Part shown: positions 31,644 through 35,150 of the stretch, in pieces
Position numbering within the stretch: the first letter of the stretch is position 1
How the letters are laid out: each line of letters opens with the position of its first letter
Translations under genes and position numbers: made by a program
Origin: Pelomonas sp041914785
GTDB lineage: Bacteria > Pseudomonadota > Gammaproteobacteria > Burkholderiales > Burkholderiaceae_C
Direction: 5' to 3'
DNA length: 35,150 nt
Assembly (NCBI GenBank): GCA_041914785.1
Contig: JAYSCT010000040.1
Span: 1 to 35,150, forward strand
Notes under the pieces: generated by a model
Told to the model about the DNA's origin: nothing
The model's database searches: none
What the model saw: only the letters and a program-made list of their open reading frames with translations

Positions 31644-32046
31644 CCTCCGCTGGACGCCGCGGCCGGACGAGCTGCACTTCGACGCCATCCGCGCCAGCGG
31701 CCCCGGCGGGCAGAACGTCAACAAGGTCAGCAACGCGGTCCACCTGCGCTTCGACATCCGCGCGTCCAGCCTGCCCGAGGCGGTGAAGGCGCGGCTGCTG
31801 GGCTGGGCCGATCAGCGCATCACGGCCGACGGTGTGGTCGTCATCAAGGCGCAGGACTCGCGCAGCCTGGAACGCAACCGCGCCGACGCCGTGGCCCGCC
31901 TCATCGAGCTGGTGCAGGCCGCCGCGCACGTGCCCAAGGCGCGGCGGGCGACCAAGCCGACCTACGGCTCGCAGCAGCGCCGGCTGGAAGGCAAGTCCAA
32001 GCGCAGCGACGTGAAGGCCGGGCGGCGCAGCAAGGCAGAGTTCTAG
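31636..32046 (+). CDS. arfB: Alternative ribosome-rescue factor / peptidyl-tRNA hydrolase ArfB (YaeJ)
   Basis: 136 residues. The release-factor GGQ motif is at G24-G25-Q26 in ASGPGGQNVNKVSNAVHLRF. The C-terminus is a basic tail (KRSDVKAGRRSKAEF) that, in this family, enters the empty mRNA channel of stalled ribosomes. It hydrolyses peptidyl-tRNA on non-stop complexes. GTG at 31636 is the only start that fits; it overlaps the alr stop codon by 8 bases, implying coupled translation. Its TAG shares the palindrome CTAG (32043-32046) with the stop codon of the opposing DMT-transporter gene. Confidence 0.93.
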   Translation: MPDLRWTPRPDELHFDAIRASGPGGQNVNKVSNAVHLRFDIRASSLPEAVKARLLGWADQRITADGVVVIKAQDSRSLERNRADAVARLIELVQAAAHVPKARRATKPTYGSQQRRLEGKSKRSDVKAGRRSKAEF

Positions 32047-32927
32047 GTCGGCCGCGTCGCCACCCAGAGGCTGACCAGGCACAGCGCCATGCCGCCCGCG
32101 GCCAGCGGCGTGACCTGCCAGCCCTCGAACACCGCCGAGATCACCAGCGCGATGACGGGGATGACCACGCCCGTCAGCGCCGCATGCGCCGGGCCGCGCG
32201 CCTGGGCCAGCTTGAAATACAGCACGAAGGCGATGACCGAGCCCGCCACCGCCAGGTAGGCCAGGCTCAGCACGTAGGGCCAGCGCAGGTCGAAATGCAG
32301 GCCCTGCCCACTGACGACCGACACGCCGAGCAGGAACACCGCGCCGTAGCCCATGCTCCACGCCAGCACGGGCACCAGCGGCAGACCGCGCTTGGTGAGC
32401 GTCAGCGTCAGCACGTTGCCGATGCAGGCCACCAGCACCGCGAACAGGCCCAGCCCCAGGCCCAGCGCGGCGGTGGGCCGCGCGCCGGTGGCGGCGATCT
32501 CGGGCCAGAAGATCAGCACCACGCCCAGCACGCCGCCGCTGGCCGAGGCCAGGAAGCGCCGCGTCACCGGCTGGCCGAAGAACACGCGGCCGGACAGCGC
32601 GTTGCCGTAGACCATCAGGCAGAACAGCACCGCCACCAGGCCCGACGGGATGTGCCGCTCGGCCTGATAGACCGACAGATAGTTGCCGCTGTATTGCACG
32701 ATGCCGGTGGCGAGCATCAGCAGGTGTGCGCTGCGGGGCAGCCGCAGCGACTGGCCCTGCCAACGCGCCAGCGCCGCCAGCAGCAGCGCGGCCAGCCCGA
32801 AGCGCCAGGCCACGGAGTTGAAGACCGGCACGCCCGAATCGAGCTGGTACAGGATGACGTGCCAGGTGCTGGCCCAGATCAGCGTGGGGCCCCAGAACAG
32901 CCAGCGGCTGGGTGATGCAGTGGACAT
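32043..32927 (-). CDS. EamA/DMT-superfamily transporter
   Basis: 294 residues with about ten hydrophobic helices in two repeated halves, the usual EamA arrangement. The first helix (LFWGPTLIWASTWHVILYQL) has the typical N-terminal aromatic and Trp pattern, and the second half begins near residue 150. Such proteins export amino acids or other small metabolites; the substrate cannot be read from sequence. ATG at 32927 is only 13 bases from the T-tract of the terminator behind the preceding exporter gene. It is convergent with arfB, sharing stop-codon bases. Confidence 0.85.
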   Translation of the reverse strand: MSTASPSRWLFWGPTLIWASTWHVILYQLDSGVPVFNSVAWRFGLAALLLAALARWQGQSLRLPRSAHLLMLATGIVQYSGNYLSVYQAERHIPSGLVAVLFCLMVYGNALSGRVFFGQPVTRRFLASASGGVLGVVLIFWPEIAATGARPTAALGLGLGLFAVLVACIGNVLTLTLTKRGLPLVPVLAWSMGYGAVFLLGVSVVSGQGLHFDLRWPYVLSLAYLAVAGSVIAFVLYFKLAQARGPAHAALTGVVIPVIALVISAVFEGWQVTPLAAGGMALCLVSLWVATRPT

Positions 32928-32940
32928 GGAAGCGACCAAG

Positions 32941-32967
32941 AAAAACGCCGCGGACCCGCCGCGGCGT
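32941..32967 (-). terminator. Intrinsic terminator after the LysE-type gene
   Basis: Minus strand: 9-bp stem ACGCCGCGG/CCGCGGCGT with a 5-base loop, followed directly by TTTTT-type sequence. It starts 20 bases past the LysE-type stop codon. Confidence 0.85.
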
Positions 32968-32986
32968 GCGGTGACGGTGGGGAGGA

Positions 32987-33616
32987 TCAGGCGTGACGCT
33001 TGAAGCTGGCCAGCAACACGCCGGCCACGACGAACAGCGAGCCGAACACGCGGTTCATGACCTTGATGTGGTGGGCGCTCTTCAGCGCCGCCAGCACGCG
33101 GGCCGCCAGCACGGTGTAGCCGCCCATGACGACGAGGTCGGTGAAGGCCAGCGTGGCGCCGATGACGATGTACTGCGGCGCCAGCGGCGCGTGCAGGTCC
33201 AGGAACTGCGGCACCACCGCCAGCAGGAAGACCGTGCCCTTGGGGTTGACGGCATTGATGCCCCAGCCGCGCAGCACCAGCTGGCGGCGAGTGACGGGCA
33301 CGCCGGCATCGCCCGCCGCGGCCAGCGGCCGGGCCGGCGCGCGCCACTGCTGCACGCCCAGCCAGATGAGGTAGGCGACGCCGGCCCACTTGATGACGGC
33401 GAACGCCGTCTCGGACGCGGCGATCAGCGCCCCCAGCCCGGCGCTGACGAACAGCACCTGCGTCAGGATGCCCAGGATGAGGCCGAAGGTCATGAAGTAG
33501 CCGCGCCTGAAGCCGTGGCTCAGGCCCGCGCTCATGGCGGCCACGGCGCCGGCACCGGGCGACAGGCTGATCGCCCAGCAGGCGGCGAAGAGGGTCAACC
33601 AGGTGGCGAATTCCAT
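32987..33616 (-). CDS. LysE/RhtB-family amino-acid exporter
   Basis: 209 residues and about six membrane helices, the standard size of the LysE/RhtB family. The N-terminal signature reads SPGAGAVAAMSAGLSHGFRRGYF, a variant of SPGPNxLxVxxxGLxxGxRAG. Also present are AGVAYLIWLGVQQWR and NPKGTVFLLAVVPQF, both strongly conserved. Members export basic or neutral amino acids. ATG at 33616 (MEFATWLTLF) places the first helix correctly. It lies upstream of the DMT exporter gene on the same strand but is separated from it by an intrinsic terminator. Confidence 0.9.
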   Translation of the reverse strand: MEFATWLTLFAACWAISLSPGAGAVAAMSAGLSHGFRRGYFMTFGLILGILTQVLFVSAGLGALIAASETAFAVIKWAGVAYLIWLGVQQWRAPARPLAAAGDAGVPVTRRQLVLRGWGINAVNPKGTVFLLAVVPQFLDLHAPLAPQYIVIGATLAFTDLVVMGGYTVLAARVLAALKSAHHIKVMNRVFGSLFVVAGVLLASFKRHA

Positions 33617-33712
33617 GAGGGGCTCCGGCGGGAACGGCGAGGCGGGCCAGTGTGCCCCAGCGCGGCCGGCGGCGCCGGTCGTCATGCCAAGGCCTCACGC
33701 CAGAATGGCCGG

Positions 33713-34414
33713 ATGCGACGCGACGCCCCACCCTCCGTGCAACGCCAGATCGTCAGCACCCGCCGCTGGCTGCAGACGCACCGCTGGCTGCGCCTGCACG
33801 TGGGCCTCATCGCGCTGTGCTGCCTGGGCTGCCTGTGGCTGAGCGGCGCGCTGCTGCGCCACGCCGGCGTGGACGCGCTGTCGCTGCGCTTCGGGCTGAG
33901 CCTGGCGCTCAGCTACGCCGCCTACCTGGGCCTGCTGCGGCTGTGGGCGGCCTACCTGCTGAGCCGCGAGGAGGCGGACGTTGCCGACGCCGCCGAGATC
34001 GCCTGGGACGCCGCCGATGCCGGCAGCAGCGCCGGCGGCCACGCACTGGACGCGCTGGAGCTGGCCGCGGACGCCGACGAAGGCGCGCTGCTGTTGTTGC
34101 CCCTCGCCGCCGTCATCGCGATGGTGCTGGCAATGGCCGCGCTGCTGGGCACCGGCGTCACGCTGCTGTTCGGCGTGGAGGTGCTGATGGCGGTGTCGGT
34201 GGAAGTGGCGCTGGCCGCGTTCGCGGCCGGGCTCGCTTGGCGGCACCAGCGCCAGTTCGACCGCGGCGGCTGGCTGCGCTGCGCGCTGCGGCACACCTGG
34301 GCCGGCGCGCTGGCCTTCCTCGTCGCGGGTGTGGGCCTGGGCGCCGCGCTGGACCGCTGGATGCCCGAGGCGCAGTCGCTGCCGCATGCCGTGAAGCTCT
34401 GGCGCTCGCACTGA
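33713..34414 (+). CDS. Hypothetical membrane protein with acidic central segment
   Basis: 233 residues, not recognised. Helices are visible near residues 28-46, 58-82, 123-150, 152-175 and 200-217. Between helices 2 and 3 is an acidic, Ala/Asp/Glu-rich segment (about 85-120: REEADVADAAEIAWDAADAG...ALELAADADEG). Basic segments QTHRWLRLH and WRHQRQFDRGG flank membrane parts. ATG at 33713 is the only plausible start. The gene ends 10 bases before radA, so it is probably cotranscribed with it; function unknown. Confidence 0.7.
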   Translation: MRRDAPPSVQRQIVSTRRWLQTHRWLRLHVGLIALCCLGCLWLSGALLRHAGVDALSLRFGLSLALSYAAYLGLLRLWAAYLLSREEADVADAAEIAWDAADAGSSAGGHALDALELAADADEGALLLLPLAAVIAMVLAMAALLGTGVTLLFGVEVLMAVSVEVALAAFAAGLAWRHQRQFDRGGWLRCALRHTWAGALAFLVAGVGLGAALDRWMPEAQSLPHAVKLWRSH

Positions 34415-34424
34415 CAATGGCCGC

Positions 34425-35150
34425 ATGGCCACCAGCAAAAGCATCTACACCTGCACCGAGTGCGGCGGCACCAATGCCAAATGGCTGGGCAAATGCCCGC
34501 ACTGCGGCGCCTGGAACACGCTGACCGAAACCGCCGCCGAAGCCCAGGGCGGCGCCAAGAACCGCTACCAGTCGCTGGCCAAGAGCCAGCCGGTGGCCAC
34601 GCTCAGCGAGATCGAGGCCAGCGACTACGACCGCACGCCCACCGGCCAGGAGGAGCTGGACCGCGTGCTGGGCGGCGGCATCGTGGCCGGCGGCGTGGTG
34701 CTGATCGGCGGCGACCCGGGCATCGGCAAGTCCACGCTGCTGCTGCAGGCGGTGGAGTCGCTGTCGCAGACCGTCAAGGTCTTGTACGTGACGGGCGAGG
34801 AAAGCGGCGCCCAGGTCGCGATGCGCTCGCGCCGGCTGGGCCTGGCGGGCGACAAGGTGCGCGTGCTGGCCGAGATCGGCCTGGAAAAGATCCTCGCCAC
34901 CATCGAGGCCGAGGAGCCCGACTTCTGCGTCATCGACTCCATCCAGACGCTGTACTCCGAGCAGCTGTCGTCGGCGCCCGGCTCCGTCGCCCAGGTGCGC
35001 GAATGCGCGGCCCAGCTGACGCGCACGGCCAAGGCGCGCGGCTGCGCCATCGTGCTGGTGGGCCACGTGACGAAGGAAGGCGCGCTGGCCGGCCCGCGCG
35101 TGCTGGAGCACATCGTCGACACGGTGCTGTACTTCGAGGGCGACACGCAC
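34425..35150 (+). CDS. radA: DNA repair protein RadA, N-terminal part (3' end outside window)
   Basis: The first 242 residues are present and the frame is open at the window end. An N-terminal four-cysteine zinc finger (C10, C13, C24, C27; YTCTECGG...GKCPHCG) precedes a RecA-type ATPase core. Walker A is GGDPGIGKST (K102), then YVTGEESGAQVAMR, and Walker B FCVIDSIQTL. VGHVTKEGALAGPRVLEHIVDTVLYFEGD is characteristic of RadA. RadA (Sms) promotes branch migration of recombination intermediates. ATG at 34425 gives the standard N-terminus; an ATG at 34417 is out of frame. The KNRFG motif and Lon-like domain would lie beyond the window. Confidence 0.97.
   Translation, partial: MATSKSIYTCTECGGTNAKWLGKCPHCGAWNTLTETAAEAQGGAKNRYQSLAKSQPVATLSEIEASDYDRTPTGQEELDRVLGGGIVAGGVVLIGGDPGIGKSTLLLQAVESLSQTVKVLYVTGEESGAQVAMRSRRLGLAGDKVRVLAEIGLEKILATIEAEEPDFCVIDSIQTLYSEQLSSAPGSVAQVRECAAQLTRTAKARGCAIVLVGHVTKEGALAGPRVLEHIVDTVLYFEGDTH

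Noticed and set aside
1..35150. tRNA, rRNA, CRISPR array, prophage, toxin-antitoxin or restriction-modification system
   Set aside because: No cloverleaf-like sequence, regularly spaced repeats, integrase, capsid or defence-type motifs were seen on either strand by reading.

Overview
The window is about 35 kb of very GC-rich bacterial chromosome. It is densely packed with short intergenic gaps, and I see no rRNA, tRNA, CRISPR, phage or complete insertion sequence. Protein content points to a betaproteobacterium of the order Burkholderiales, most like the Roseateles/Mitsuaria/Rubrivivax group: a separately encoded MetH homocysteine-binding domain, an lplT/alr/radA neighbourhood, a large TonB-dependent receptor, GH74 and GPH sugar genes, and GC-rich dispersed intergenic repeats. 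That placement is an inference from gene content; no marker gene is present.

Layout. Positions 1-879: 3' end of a putative Na+/H+ antiporter and a low-molecular-weight tyrosine phosphatase. 892-4885: a divergent GPH-family sugar transporter and secreted GH74-type glycoside hydrolase, with two different palindromes between them. 4903-9286: a five-gene minus-strand run (haloacetate-dehalogenase-like hydrolase, MetH N-terminal domain, DUF1161, PepQ prolidase, membrane protein). 9418-12651: DppA-like binding protein, LysR regulator and VanX/DdpX D-Ala-D-Ala dipeptidase on the plus strand. 12623-14943: GNAT, a membrane-anchored C13 peptidase and DUF1653 on the minus strand. 15049-17523: exported LD-carboxypeptidase and PBP4-type DacB, the latter coupled to an ornithine-cyclodeaminase-family reductase. 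18484-21378: TonB-dependent receptor. 21537-25326: class-A-beta-lactamase-like hydrolase coupled to DadA, then an aromatic/aspartate aminotransferase. 25516-28978: DUF2332, Crp/Fnr regulator, glutathione peroxidase and an SGNH-like protein. 29032-35150: LplT, Alr, ArfB, a DMT exporter, a LysE-type exporter, a membrane protein and the start of RadA.

A recurrent theme is D-alanine and peptidoglycan-peptide turnover: dipeptide binding (DppA), D-Ala-D-Ala hydrolysis (VanX), L,D- and D,D-carboxypeptidases (LdcA, DacB), D-amino-acid oxidation (DadA), a penicillin-recognising-fold hydrolase and alanine racemase (Alr). They form several transcription units, so a shared pathway is suggested but not shown.

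The most unusual non-coding structures are a 160-bp imperfect palindrome at 25364-25523, which also supplies the stop codon of the DUF2332 gene, and two related repeats of about 120 bp (11020-11136 and 23991-24121). These two share conserved flanks but carry different central hairpins. I found no clear candidate for a wholly new multi-gene system.
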